Source: Omphalotus guepiniiformis (Eukaryota; Basidiomycota; Agaricomycetes; Agaricales; Omphalotaceae). Taken from it: a stretch of DNA of 64,000 bases. The DNA is taken from contig JAQOOI010000018.1 of the NCBI GenBank assembly GCA_028554645.1, positions 1,116,001 to 1,180,000 on the forward strand. Direction: 5' to 3'. How positions within the stretch are numbered: the stretch's first letter is position 1; each line of letters opens with the position of its first letter. This document shows, in pieces, positions 49,099 to 59,973 of the stretch. Below the pieces are notes generated by a model. That model did not search any database. It was not told where the DNA came from and was given only the letters and a program-made list of their open reading frames with translations. The translations under genes and the position numbers were made by a program.

Positions 49099-50662
49099 TT
49101 ACCTCGAAGGAGACTTCTGCACTTCATATCTGACGTGAAGACCATTTTCACGCTCCTCCCTTATGATAGTAATCATCTTATAACTACCTCGCTTTCCGTG
49201 CTTCTTTCGGTGGTCCAGTCGCTGCAACTTCGGACACAGCTCAACCAGCTTCATGATGGCCAAATGCATCCGGTTATTATCGTGCCCAACCGCTGTCCAT
49301 AGTCCAGGCCCATGAAACACCTCCAGATTGCGGAAAGATGATAAAAAGTCCAACCATACATTCTTGGTACCTGTCAGCAGGGAAAAAACCACAAATGCGA
49401 AAAAAAACATACATTCAATTCCAAAAACACACTGCTAGCCACTGATAGCCACCTCAGCGAAGGACAAGAGTTTGAAACCAGGTTTAGTTCGTCCGGGCAG
49501 TGTATCCCGATAATCCCAAGTTTCTGAAGACTGCCAAAATTGAGTCGTGACAACACGTCTTCGTCGAAAAAGAAACGGTCAAGGTGGACGCAGTCCAGGT
49601 TCGGCAGCTGTTCCACAGACCTGAGCGAATTGACAAAACAACGCTCCGTGGCAAGTCTCTTTAACTTTGGGAGGCCCTTGAAAGGAACAGTTATTCCAGA
49701 CGAAGGATTACACCAAAGATCTTCTAGCAGTGGATGATTCTCCAAAAAGATATTCCATCGTTCGTTCATAGAAGCGGTTGTGCCTGATTGTAAGAAGAGC
49801 GTCAGCTGTCTGAGTTGCGGAAATACGCAGTCAGCTACGCCGATGGCCTCAATTGGGAGTTGCAGACCCTAGACCACATGATGCCGTTTAGCCCTCTGCA
49901 AGAGAAAGTGGGTATCAAAAATGATACCTTGAGCATGGGTGTCTGCTTGAGGAGGTACTTGAGAGAAGCACCAGCAGATGGGGATGCCCACACGTCCCCT
50001 AGCAATGAAATGTGTTGGAGAGCGGTAGTGCTCCAAACCTTGAGAGTACCGAGATCAACATAAATTCCCATGGGTACTAAGGAACCCACATTTCGAAATA
50101 GCTCTGCGGTGGGCGGCAGCAGGATCCTCAAGTTCCCAGAAATGACCAAGCGCACGAGCGATGGCAACTTGTTCAGCGTCCGGAGAATGTCCTCCTCCTG
50201 AACAATACTCATGGGGATGATGAAGTTGACAGAGTCAAAATCCCACATGAACACCTCTAGCTTCTTCATGTACCCCAACGCCACACAAATGTCTTTGATG
50301 CGCTGCTCTTCCTCCTTCACTGTTTCCAGTACCCCGTCGGGTTCAGAGATGCTGGGAACGAGTGTCGAAGGATACCGGTCAGGGGCCGAATAGTCATCTC
50401 GTTGGCACAGTTGGATTTCTCTGATATGGCGCGTGAGATCAGAGCGTTTAGCCAAATGGGCCCACAAAGCAGGCATTCGATGTCGGGCCCTAATAATTCG
50501 ATACTCGCTATGCCTAGGAATAACTACCCCAGCAAGCCGACGACACGTCAAAGCCAAGGAGATAAGGTCAACATGAGAGTCGATTTCTGCAAAGATCTCG
50601 TCAAGAATTTCTGGCGGAAGCTGGGAAAGCTTCTCAGCACTGATAGACGACCTGAAAGGCAT
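49099..50662 (-). CDS. F-box protein with leucine-rich C-terminal region
   Basis: ATG at 50662 (MPFRSSISAEKLSQLPPEIL). F-box: LSQLPPEILDEIFAEID, LISLALTCRRLAGVVIPRH. Leucine-rich-like strands follow (LNKLPSLVRLVISGNLRILL, LKVWSTTALQHISLLGDVW; then after an intron LENHPLLEDLWCNPSSG, LPKLKRLATERCFV, LPNLDCVHLDRFF, CPSLRWLSVA). The last exon reads WLDFLSSFRNLEVFHGPG, LVELCPKLQRLDH and IIREERENGLHVRYEV, the common end of agaricomycete F-box genes. Predicted SCF ubiquitin-ligase adaptor; target unknown. Intron borders in the 3' half are approximate. Confidence 0.75.
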
Positions 50663-50929
50663 GATCCATGCAAGCTCGACTTGTAAGATGGACGACGAGC
50701 GAGCAAAACCAGTTCTGGCAGTGTAAGCGAGCGGAGGGAACAAGAAGCAGCAGTGGATGATGGCAGATTCTCCCAGAAAAGCCAACTCCAGTCTAGCTCC
50801 TGGCTTCTTGCCGCAGTGCGACAAACCCGTGAGGGAGGTTTCTCCACGTGCTCAATTGCCGACGCGTCCCGCCATTTCCGGTCCGAGTGCCGGAAAAGTG
50901 CCGGAAACAGTTCAATCTTCCTTTCTTGG

Positions 50930-50971
50930 TATTTTTATTTACAGCGACAATGGTTCCTGGACCTGCTTTCT
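50930..50971 (+). repeat. dispersed repeat R, left half of interrupted copy
   Basis: Matches 29745-29788 (TTCCTGGACCTGCTTT and upstream TTATTTACAG.GA against TTGATTCACGA). It stops at the left boundary of the helicase element; the rest of the repeat continues at 57567. Confidence 0.7.
50963..50971 (+). repeat. 9-bp target site duplication, left
   Basis: CTGCTTTCT, identical to 57567-57575 on the other side of the element. Confidence 0.85.
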
Positions 50972-50980
50972 TAGGCTCGT

Positions 50981-51060
50981 GACCAGCTCCCTTCCTGTCT
51001 TATGGCCACATGGCCTCTCGGACCGTACGTTCCGATAATAAGACTAGGAAGGGGCTGGTC
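50981..51060. repeat. left terminal T-shaped palindrome
   Basis: Outer stem: GACCAGCTCCCTTCCTGTCT (50981-51000, then TAT) pairs with ATAAGACTAGGAAGGGGCTG plus GTC (51038-51060), about 22 bp with two single-base bulges. Inside are two small hairpins side by side: GGCC-ACAT-GGCC (51004-51015) and CGGA..TCCG (51019-51034). The whole can fold as a stem with two cross-arms. Confidence 0.85.
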
Positions 51061-51242
51061 CAAACGGTAGCGATTTTGGCAGGCGCTGCCAAGTGTGACA
51101 TTGGACTTGGTGGTTTTCAGACTTATAACTTCAAAAAAAATGTTTCTGAGAGTGTATGTTATTCTTTTGTTTCACGCAACGCTCTTTCGATTCATGTATA
51201 TGTCAAAAAAAAAATTTCTCGAGAAAATACACTATACTAAGA

Positions 51243-53880
51243 CTAAGAACGCTTAGGCGGCTGGTAAGGGATGAAACGAATATTGTCAGCAGTGTACTGT
51301 GGTGATTGAGAGGTATACGGATGTAAATTAGAGGGGGCAGGTGCAGTATGGTAAAGACCAGAGGCAGGATATGAGGGATAATGACAGGTTGTCCAATTGA
51401 ATGGTACAGGAGAGGATGGTTGCATCTGGTTTGAAGGAGATATCAGAGGAGCGAAGAACAACGGCTGTTGAGCCACAGAGTACTGAGTGAAAGGGGGCAT
51501 ATGATAATGAGCAGCGGGCGCCACAACGTTGGGATATGCGCGTAGTGGTTGGGCAAGCGCATACTGAGGTTGAGATACAAGTCGCGCGTAAGGATTTTGA
51601 AGCAGGTGATTCGAGCTCACAACGCTCGGAGTGCTCGACGACGTTGTGCGCGTCCGTGTCAACGTGGTTGGCGAAGTCGTAGCCGCGTCTTCTGCAGCCA
51701 CGTTAACGCCGGCGCCTCGTGACTGCCGTTTGTTGCTCTCACTCTCCTCATTGCTTTCTGCACCTCGCTTCGTTCCTCTCGACGGTGTTGGTTTTGGGAC
51801 GAACGCTGGCATCTCTAGCTGTGAGATGAAGTCCCATAGCTCGTCTCCGTACTTCTCGAACCACGTCCACTGACCCGCAAGCACCTTTTCCAACCTTGAC
51901 TTCGATTTAATGGGCCCGACTGACGACAGCAGCTCAATCGTTTCGTCTTTGAGGATCCCCGAAGCTGCGAAGAGCGTATAGTTGTAGTCCCGGTCAAAAA
52001 CGGTTGTACGCCACTTATGAAGCTCTCGTTGGGTGCTACGGCAAGGTCGACCTCGCCTGATCTTAGACTGCCGCGCTGTCGGCTGCGGGGGACTGGGACG
52101 CACGCGATCGAGAAGCTCAGGGCTACAGAGGTCGCAGCATGGTACGGTAGGTTGAACTGAATCTGTCAATCCGCGTGAGTTCATGTCTAGCAATGGAGTT
52201 TGTGTACTAACGAACAGCACCATGATCATGGTAGATCTTTGTCAGGACCTGACGACGGCACACGCCTGTTTGCACAAGTACATAGAGCCCTTCGTTGGGT
52301 GCGTCACAATCAAGAGGTGGTTCGGTTTTGGTGTAGTTTGTGTCTCGTCTACCGCCATGCGAGCCTCGATGTATGCCACACGCCTCTGCATATGCAGCTC
52401 GATCCTTTGCTGACCATTTTTGTTTTTTTTGGTTACCTTTAGCTTTTTTCATGCTTAGGCTCTTGGATGAAGCCATCGTGTCCTCAGTGACGTTATTTGT
52501 AGCTCGGAGATCTTCCGTGTAGGCACTTCGTTCTGCAAGGAGCACGGCAAGACCGTGTCGATCTTGTGCACGCGCCGCTCGACCAGCTCGTTGGACGAAT
52601 GCCGAAATTGTTCCTGGCAGTTTCCATTGGACCACAATATCGATGTCAGGTATGTTGCATCCCTTTGAAAGGACAAATGAATAAACGGTCTCAGCAGGCA
52701 AACACAAAACATACCATTCCTGCCGCATCTGTGCATACGAGGACACGGACTTCTCCCGACTTGAAGCGTTGCATGACTTCATTGCGATAGTGGCTTGAAT
52801 ACGCAGCGCTGTATGTCTGTACTACATTGCTGGATCGCAATGCGAGAGGTAAGAGTTCTCTCAAATGGTCCTCGATATCAATTCCTTTAACAACGTTGTC
52901 TGCGTAGACGAAGGTCTTCGGAATCTGCAAGGCTGATTGGGTGTCCAAGGGGATAATGAAGTCGAGATCTCTATAAGAGTGCAAGGGATGCTGAATTGCC
53001 CTGACAAGTAGCGATACGTTTGCTCGGTCGTTCCCTATGTCGATATATTCAAAGTCTTTGCCGTACTGCAACTTTGTCAGTATGTCTCGCCGAACACGAG
53101 AGGGTAGTGTTGCCGACATGGCAAGCATGGGGATTTTCGGTGGAAGCAGAGCTCTGATAATACCCAACTCCCCGTATTTCTTCCGGAATCCTTCACCCCA
53201 ATGTGACACTACGTGCGCTTCATCGATTGCCACCATCAACACGCGTTTTCTGAAATCTGGGTCACGCAGAACTCCAGCAATGAACCGCTTCGACAAGAGC
53301 ATCTCTGGAGATAGTATGACAACCTGCCACTTCCCCCGACAAATGTCCTGTAAGTTTAATGATTAGGCTGTCTTTTTCACTACTGACGTGATCACATACA
53401 GCCATTACTTCTGACGTACAACCACCGAGATTGCTGTTAATTGCTACTGCATCAAGCTTAAACTCAGTTTTGAGTGTCTCGACCTATATATGTGAGCAAG
53501 CAATTGTTTGAGTTTATAGTGTCAGAGCAAGGACTCACCTGTTCATTTTGCAGTGCAATCAGTGGTGAGACAAGAATCGTGACTTTGCCTTTGCTCGTTT
53601 CGTGAACGTGAGGCCCCGCAACCAAGGTTGTCTTCCCTGACCCTGTACCTGCATGTACCAGGACATCATGGCCACGCAGGAGAGCACTCGTTCCTTGTAT
53701 CTGGAATTCTCTGGCTGCAAAGTGTGAAGGCCATCCAAAATGAGCCTTCATCTGCTCACCCAAATCCTCTGACCTTGGATCGCTGGCTGGCGTACTCGAT
53801 ATAGTCGGTTGTTCATTACTACTTGCTTGCGTGTTTCGTGGGTGGGTTATTTTGTTGGTGGGTTGAATTTCAGGGAGCAT
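51243..53880 (-). CDS. RecQ-like DEAH-box helicase of the mobile element
   Basis: Five exons: 53880-53539, 53483-53400, 53347-52715, 52662-52221, 52156-51243; every phase closes, giving 804 aa. Motif I HAGTGSGKTT (Walker A, near residues 72-81), motif Ia VSPLIALQNEQ, motif II IDEAHVVSHWG (DEAH), motif III AMSATL, motif V region VLVCTDAAGMGCNIPDI, motif VI QRAGRAARAQDRHG. Before motif I, FGWPSHFAAREFQIQG is the RecQ motif 0 type. The C-terminal part has CCDLCSPELLDR and a Ser/Thr/Pro-rich disordered tail. It would unwind DNA 3' to 5'. Such RecQ copies are often subtelomeric or repeated in fungi; here it is enclosed by transposon ends and divergent from the DUF6589 gene by 47 bp. Confidence 0.88.
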
Positions 53881-53927
53881 GTCGAAGTCAAGGCAAAACT
53901 CATGATGAATTTGATTTAGGAGCTGTC
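53881..53927. promoter_or_regulatory. 47-bp shared divergent promoter gap
   Basis: The only sequence between the helicase ATG (53880, minus) and the DUF6589 ATG (53928, plus). The two transcripts must overlap or start inside each other's 5' regions, which implies co-regulation. No TATA box is obvious. Confidence 0.5.
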
Positions 53928-56900
53928 ATGTCCCTTCCGCGCTCAAGTCCACCTCTACAACTGCTCGGTGATTCCAGCGATGCAGAATCCTGGCATGATA
54001 CCGATGACGATAATGCAAGCGACTTAGACGATGTACCTCTAGTAGTAGAACCTCCGACCAATGTGACACCTCGGCCTTTTTACCCTCGGCTCTCTTCTCC
54101 ACCTCTGAGAACACCCTTGCTATCGATTCCTTTGCCATCCTCCAGCGATCCTGGTGTCATACCTACGAGCCCAGTCACAGGAAGGACACCGGCAGAGCGT
54201 GCTAAGAAGAATCGAGCAAAAGCGGCACGAAAAAAACGTATGAAACTATACCTCGCCAAGGCGAAAGCCTCTGCTCATAAAACTCGGTCCCAGTCACACA
54301 CTATCAATGCTGTCCTGCGCTATCTTCGTGAACGTAGCGTTTCTCTAATGGAGTTCATGGTGCATGTCTTTGATCCTTCCAAAGGTCACGGCAATACTAG
54401 ATGGGAGTTCTTCAGAAAGGAGGGAAATGTTTCGAACATTTTAGACCTCTGGATGTCAACCCAAAACTCTTCAAAAGGCCGGAAGGATACATCGAGATGG
54501 GCTATAGGTCATGTTGTGCAGTTGGTTGGCTCAGAGGCTCGAAAAGTCACGCGATTGGGTATTCTCCAAAGCATCTGCACACCGATAACTGTGGACAACG
54601 TTTTGGGATTTGATCTACAGAGGATATTTACGCAGTTCAAGGCAGGTCTGGCGTGTACAACAGTTGAGGTGTTCCAAGCCCTTGCTTCGGCTCCTCGACG
54701 GTTGAACACCCAAACTGAAGGAAGGCAGCGGCGTACTGAGACAGTATGTCTTCTGAACTGAACCTTACTAAAACCTGAACTCATATTGTTATAGGTGGTG
54801 ACGACGTCAATCCTCGCAGGTCTGGGTGAATACAGTCAGGCAAATAACTTTCCGAAACGTCTCATGGCATTGTATCTATTTGCTACGGGTACCTCGCGAC
54901 AGGTCATCTCAGTTCTTTCACGCTTTGGTATCAATGAGAGCTATTCCAATCTCGTAGCCAAGGATACACGATCCAAGAAACAACGGGCAAGCGACGATGC
55001 TGCATATGAGGCTGGACGGATTCCCGATCCACCCAAAGGTGGCACTTTGAAGCGGTTGTCAGACTCAGCGAGAAACAAGGCTCGTGAGATTGCTGCAGTT
55101 GGACTGTATGGCACGGTATATGACAACATCAACATGTCTTTCCGAAATGCGGAGCAGACCATAGGACGCCACGGTCAGTTGCTACTATCATTTTTGGTTC
55201 ACAATGCTCACTCTCATCAACTAGACACACAGGAGAATGGGACGTGTGCTACCATCTGGCCACTTCGTCGTGCTAAAGCGGAGGATATGAAGCGGTCTGA
55301 CCATACTCGAGCATTCAACGAAGCCCTACCCCTGTCTCTCAACGACATTCTCCACAATGAAGAAGACGCACGCATGTTCCGTGAATGTCTGATTCATTGT
55401 ATCTTGCGTATTATTGTAGCCCATGGTGGTGAAGGGTTCAAGTCCTTTGAAAAAGACGTCGAGGAATGTGTACCACGGACGGGACATTTGATCGACCTCT
55501 TGTCAGAGGGGGCTACGAAGCTCTACCCACTACCAGCATTCGAAATTGATGAGTCGACGATTGTTGGAAATGCTGAGGTAGATAGCGCTATTGTCAAGGA
55601 GCTGCGAGTACAGAAGTATAGGTGGTTTTGGGAGAGAGTGCGCATTGTAGCTGGAGATCAGCTCTCGTTAGCACGGCTACGTGCTATCTTCAACCTTCGT
55701 GCGGGAAAGGAAGGTGGTTATGCATCGTTCGGGTGGGGAGTCTGGCTGCCTGGCCTGTTTCATGGGAAGATTGCTGATATGCATGGAATGTTTGCTGTGC
55801 ACTGGGGCAAGGCTAACTGTGGAAATCGGAACCCTGGCTGTCTCGCCTACCATAATACTCAACTCAATCGACTACCAATCTCGCCTACCTCATTACCCAC
55901 CTTTCGCACCTGCCGTGATCTTGTTTTCGTGTCCCTTTATGCTCGCGTCCTTCATTGCCTTCTTCTAGTATCTGGCTCTTCAACGTTGGAAGTATGTGCC
56001 TCCAAGGTCCGCGACTTTGAGGATCTCTATACATATGGTAAAGAGATATATGAGAAATACACCAATTCTCAAGATGTTTTCAACCTACGATGGGAGCGGT
56101 CAATGGAACTCGCTGAGATGACAGAGGAGGATTTTTCGGCACCGAAGCCTCGGCCAGCTGAGGGAGATATGGTTTACGAGAATGCTGTTCTCTTTTTGCG
56201 TGATGCGCTCATCTCGCGTGAATTCACCGATGCGGTCAAGCGCGGTGATTCAGGGCGTGTTCTTTTCGTTCTCAAAGTATGGGCGTTAAGCTTTCGTGGC
56301 AATGGAAGGTCAAAATACGCATACGAGATGCTTCACATCATACATAATCTGACTCATGTCTGGCCAAGAAACATTCGGTGTGTGATTTCTCGATAGCTTG
56401 TGTGTGTTGCTCACTCTGTCTTGTATAGACAAATTGTCTTAGACAATTGGCTTCTCAACCCATCAGGACGGCCGAACTCTTGGGTCGAGGTTGACCTCGT
56501 ACAAGAGCATATGAATTACTGGATCAAGGTACAGTTTTGGCATCTGCTTGACTGTCTCGGAGTCTGATAATGTCTATAGAGTTATTACAAAGCTCAGGGT
56601 AGCAACGCGTCTTGGGAATGGCTTGAGATGGTGGCACCATGTGTTCAAGCCCTTCGTCACATTACTGGGATGATAAACGGAGTGTTAGGAATCAATGTTG
56701 GCACGAAACATAGTACACCTGACCTGTCTGCCGATATTGCGAAGCTAATGTACAGCTTGGAGGAACATCAGGTCTATAGCATTCAAAAGGGTCGTATCCT
56801 TGATGAGGATGATCCTCCAGTTCCTGATGTTGTCTCTCTGGGCCTCCAGTCTCTTTCAGATGCTGCCAACAACCCTCTCGATGAATATAACCGTGCGTTT

Positions 56901-57266
56901 GCACGACTTCAGGCTCGTTACCACATGCACCCCATAGTTGATGATACACCTTCTGAGTTCACATCAGCTACATTGGTTTACCAATCTTCAATTACACTCG
57001 CTAGACAAGTTGCGCACTCTAATGCACCTGTACAGAGTCTTTCAACCGAATCTCAAGGAGCCCTTGTTGATGAAGACAATGTTGAGTCTGACTCTGAAGA
57101 TGATGATCTAGCACTTCTAGATGACGATGAACCAACCTTAGAGCGTCTATCAGCAGAAGATGTTGCTCTTGATATGGATGATGATACTGGTCAGTTTGTT
57201 TTGGATGAGGAGTACTGGCAAGAGATAGAGGCTAGCAGAGACGATGACATGGTGGACAGTGAATAG
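53928..57266 (+). CDS. DUF6589-type protein, candidate transposase
   Basis: Five exons: 53928-54743, 54795-55173, 55225-56377, 56429-56528, 56580-57266; all phases close, 1044 aa. The N-terminal 120 residues are Pro/Ser-rich and then basic (AERAKKNRAKAARKKRMKLY, a nuclear signal). The centre has the features I associate with DUF6589: VYDNINMSFR, ENGTCATIWPL, FEIDESTIVGNAEVD, VAGDQLSLARLRAIFNLRAG, LPGLFHGKIADMHGMFAVHW, NNLTHVWP-like end, then SWVEVDLVQEHMNYWIK. The C-terminus is strongly acidic (SDSEDDDLALLDDDEPTLER). Asp in YDN (about 382) and Asp in GDQ (about 543) could be part of a DDE/D-type RNase H-fold centre; this is my inference. Its place inside TIRs and a target duplication argues for a transposase. 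Confidence 0.8.
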
Positions 57267-57462
57267 CAAGTAGATAGTGTGATAATATATATAATATTAG
57301 TTGCATTACATTCCTCCAATGTTGTTTTCACAGTAGATGCACTGTTGTTATACAGTACAAGGGATTTGTGTTATGTTCCTATTGATATGTCTGAGCTAGA
57401 AATGTGCAAATCACTAAGTCCAAAGTCACAAACCGTGACCCTGCCAATGTGACGCCCGTTTG

Positions 57463-57557
57463 GACCAGTCCCTCCACAGAGTATCTCGGTTTGTTGCACA
57501 AACAAACCAGATTTGGATTGTTTATCATCCAAATATACTCATGTGGAGGGACTGGTC
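57463..57557. repeat. right terminal T-shaped palindrome
   Basis: Outer stem: GACCAGTCCCTCCACA (57463-57478) pairs perfectly with TGTGGAGGGACTGGTC (57542-57557), extended by GAGTAT/ATACTC. Two internal hairpins: GGTTTGTT..AACAAACC (57488-57508) and ATTTGGAT..ATCCAAAT (57511-57534). Same plan as the left end, but with unrelated cross-arm sequence. Confidence 0.9.
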
Positions 57558-57566
57558 GCGAGTCTA

Positions 57567-57575
57567 CTGCTTTCT
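57567..57575 (+). repeat. 9-bp target site duplication, right
   Basis: CTGCTTTCT, identical to 50963-50971. Confidence 0.85.
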
Positions 57576-57850
57576 GAGCTTTTCTGTCCTGAGGGTCTCG
57601 GCTTTAGTTTGGCAGCTCGCATATCTATTCAGACAACGTATAGAATGACAGTCACCGAAATCAGATCAATTTGACCGTTGGTGGCTGGTGCGGGTCAGGT
57701 CAAAGCTCGCTTTATGACGGGGTAAGTTTCTTGTGGCTCAAATCTGTTGTGATTTACGAGTAACAGCCGTTCATGCTCATTGCGAAAAGAAAATGCTCAA
57801 AACAATTCATCTGCAAGGAAGACTACTCACGAACGAAGGCCTGCGGGCAT
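57567..57850 (+). repeat. dispersed repeat R, right half of interrupted copy
   Basis: Aligns with 29789-30055 (GCTCGCATATCTATTCAGAC, ATTTGACCGTTGGTGGCTGG, GACTACTCACGAACGAAGGC). Roughly 80% identity by eye. Confidence 0.8.
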
Positions 57851-58363
57851 GTTATGGCTCTTGATTCCCGAAACTAATCTCTTGCGTTACTTTCCAACCA
57901 GTACTCGCACTCTGGCTACAGGCTAGCGTTCGCTTGGTACTCTACTCCGAGACAGCATCACCAATGGCCATGGGTTGCAGGCGCTGCAATGCGCATTGTG
58001 TTAATCACCTCAGTTCTCCGTCCATTGAATGTCTCAGATACAAGTTTTCCCCGGGGATACACGGTCCACATGTAATGCTGTTCAAATACGCCACATAGGT
58101 GTACCTGCTCAACCCTCTGTTTCCTTGGGACGGGTCTTCCTCGCACAAGTTCCGTATACAACATGTGTCAGAGTCCACAGGCTACCGTGGCTCAACTGCG
58201 ATGCTTTTGTGTTCAGCACCAAGCGACGGATGTTACTCCACCTAACTCCGTCAATATCAAGGCTTGGGCCACTTGGAGTCTGTGTGGCTTGTATATAAGT
58301 GTCTTGCAGGATTTTCGCGGCTGTTCTAATCATATCTCCTGCTTCTCGTTCCTCCCAGACAAC
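57851..58363. other. intergenic
   Basis: No firm gene. The frame of the following F-box gene is open upstream, but no better start than 58364 is seen. Confidence 0.35.
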
Positions 58364-59682
58364 ATGGCCGACTCTTGCAATGATCAGGGCGTGTCTCTTC
58401 CCTCAGAACTAGCAATGAAAATCATTTCCCACCACCACGGCGACAAAGAAGCGTTGCGCAACGACTGCCTCGTCTGCAAGGACTGGTGTAACATCGCTCA
58501 ACCCCATATTCTATCCGTAGCCCGCTTCTCTAGTCTCGGAGATCTCGTGAAATGGGAAGTTTACACTTCCTCCTCTCCTCACATTCTACAACTACTCCAA
58601 GTCGTGGTCATTGACTCTGGCCGTGAACCTTTCATTTGGATTGGGAGTGAACGTTACGACCAACGGCCTTTATTGGATCTTTCTCCAACGGATTTCGATG
58701 AACTTCCTGTTATGCCGAACGTTCGACTGCTAGTCTGGGCGCCTCACCATCGGTGGTACCTACGCACGACACCTACTATCCTTCGACTCTTCGAAAAATT
58801 CCCAGCACTCGAAGCGATCTCCTTGAACTCCAAGTTCGTCACCGTCTCTCAAGTCAAACTACTTCTTACTTTTTGCAACTCCATCAAACGTCTTGAGCTT
58901 CGGGATGAATTCTTCTTGACTAATTATTTAGACGAGTTGGACTATGGAAGTTCTCTTCCCAGTACCCCGATATATGACCTCACTCAACTTGAAGAACTGG
59001 TGTTATCAATCAGTTCCAAACTTTCGAAACATTCCCCGGTGGACTCGGATTGGATTGTGGGTGATATTCTGCATCATAGTGCTCCTACGGCACTACGTTC
59101 TCTGGTCATACAAGGCGATCGAGTGCTTACCATTCAATCTTTCTCTCGTATAATACGCATGGCTGCACCAAGTCTTCGTCATTTAACGTTACAACCTTCA
59201 TCAGTATATTTGTTCGGTGAGTGCACCAGGTTGAACTCATGTAGACGTGCTGTAACCTGATGATCCTTTACGTCTCAGATCGAAGCCCCTTGTCGCCTCT
59301 GGTCGGTGTACTACCTTTTCTCCGTTCACTGTCATTAGGACCTATCAACCTCGACGATGACGGGATCGATTCTCTCGAACATACCACAAATATTCTTTTA
59401 TTGTTTCCTCAGATGTTGCCTTCCCTGGTCACGCTCGATTTGTCGTTCGAGGTGGCGGATCTGGAACACCTTTGCCAATTTCTAGATGAGGTTGACATGG
59501 CCGACGATGTCGAGTCGCTCGAGTCTTTCATTATCGAACAGTCTGTTCCCTCACAACTAAGACTGAACTTCCTGGTTCGTAATTCCGAGAAAGACACTAG
59601 CTTGATTGGAGTACTGGAGGCGATAATAAGAGAAAGGCTTCCAGGTATAGGAAAGCATTTGGAAATATCGTGGGGTGCGTAG
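58364..59682 (+). CDS. F-box-like / leucine-rich protein
   Basis: Two exons, 58364-59216 and 59279-59682 (phase 1 junction G|GTGAG to TCTCAG|AT), 418 aa. N-terminal F-box-like helix set: VSLPSELAMKIISHHHGDKE, NDCLVCKDWCNIAQPHILSV. Then repeated leucine-rich strands: ILRLFEKFPALEAISLNS, CNSIKRLELRDEF, LTQLEELVLSISS, APSLRHLTLQPSSVY, LPFLRSLSLGPINLDDDGI, MLPSLVTLDLSFEVADLEHL. Ends LPGIGKHLEISWGA. Likely SCF adaptor; target unknown. Unrelated in detail to the F-box gene at 49-50.7 kb. Confidence 0.75.
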
Positions 59683-59973
59683 ATATTCCTTTCAGTATTT
59701 CATAACATCCAAACTAAAATATCTGTCTTAGATTTTCCTGAGAAGGATCCCAAATATACTACTCGAGCCTGACTTGGGTTTCGCGTTTAGGAGTTGAACA
59801 TTCAGACATTTATGAGTAGAAGTTGATCTCTGCAAGGTTATATAAGTACCACCGTAACCACAGTGATTTTGCAAATGTAATCATGTATATATCGTCACTG
59901 TATGTAGTAAGCTGGTTTCCTAATACTGGTTGAAGTATCTCAACGCTCCAACCCTGCCCCAGTGCTCACGGAT

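Larger units (their letters stand above)
50972..57566. mobile_element. 6.6-kb DNA transposon carrying RecQ helicase and DUF6589 gene
   Basis: Left end TAGGCTCGTGACCAG (50972-50986); right end, read inward on the minus strand, TAGACTCGCGACCAG (57566-57552): 13 of 15 identical, a terminal inverted repeat. Flanked by a perfect 9-bp direct repeat CTGCTTTCT. The flanks join to rebuild repeat R, present uninterrupted at 29745-30060. Each end continues into a long palindrome with two internal hairpins. Contents: a RecQ-like helicase (minus) and a DUF6589 protein (plus) from a shared 47-bp gap. Both frames look complete, so the copy may be autonomous. The DUF6589 protein is the likely transposase, by inference. 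Confidence 0.85.

Noticed and set aside
50981..57557. Parvovirus-derived integrated sequence, suggested by the T-shaped ends
   Set aside because: No Rep or capsid gene is present. The contents are RecQ-like and DUF6589 proteins with fungal introns, and a 9-bp duplication fits a transposon.
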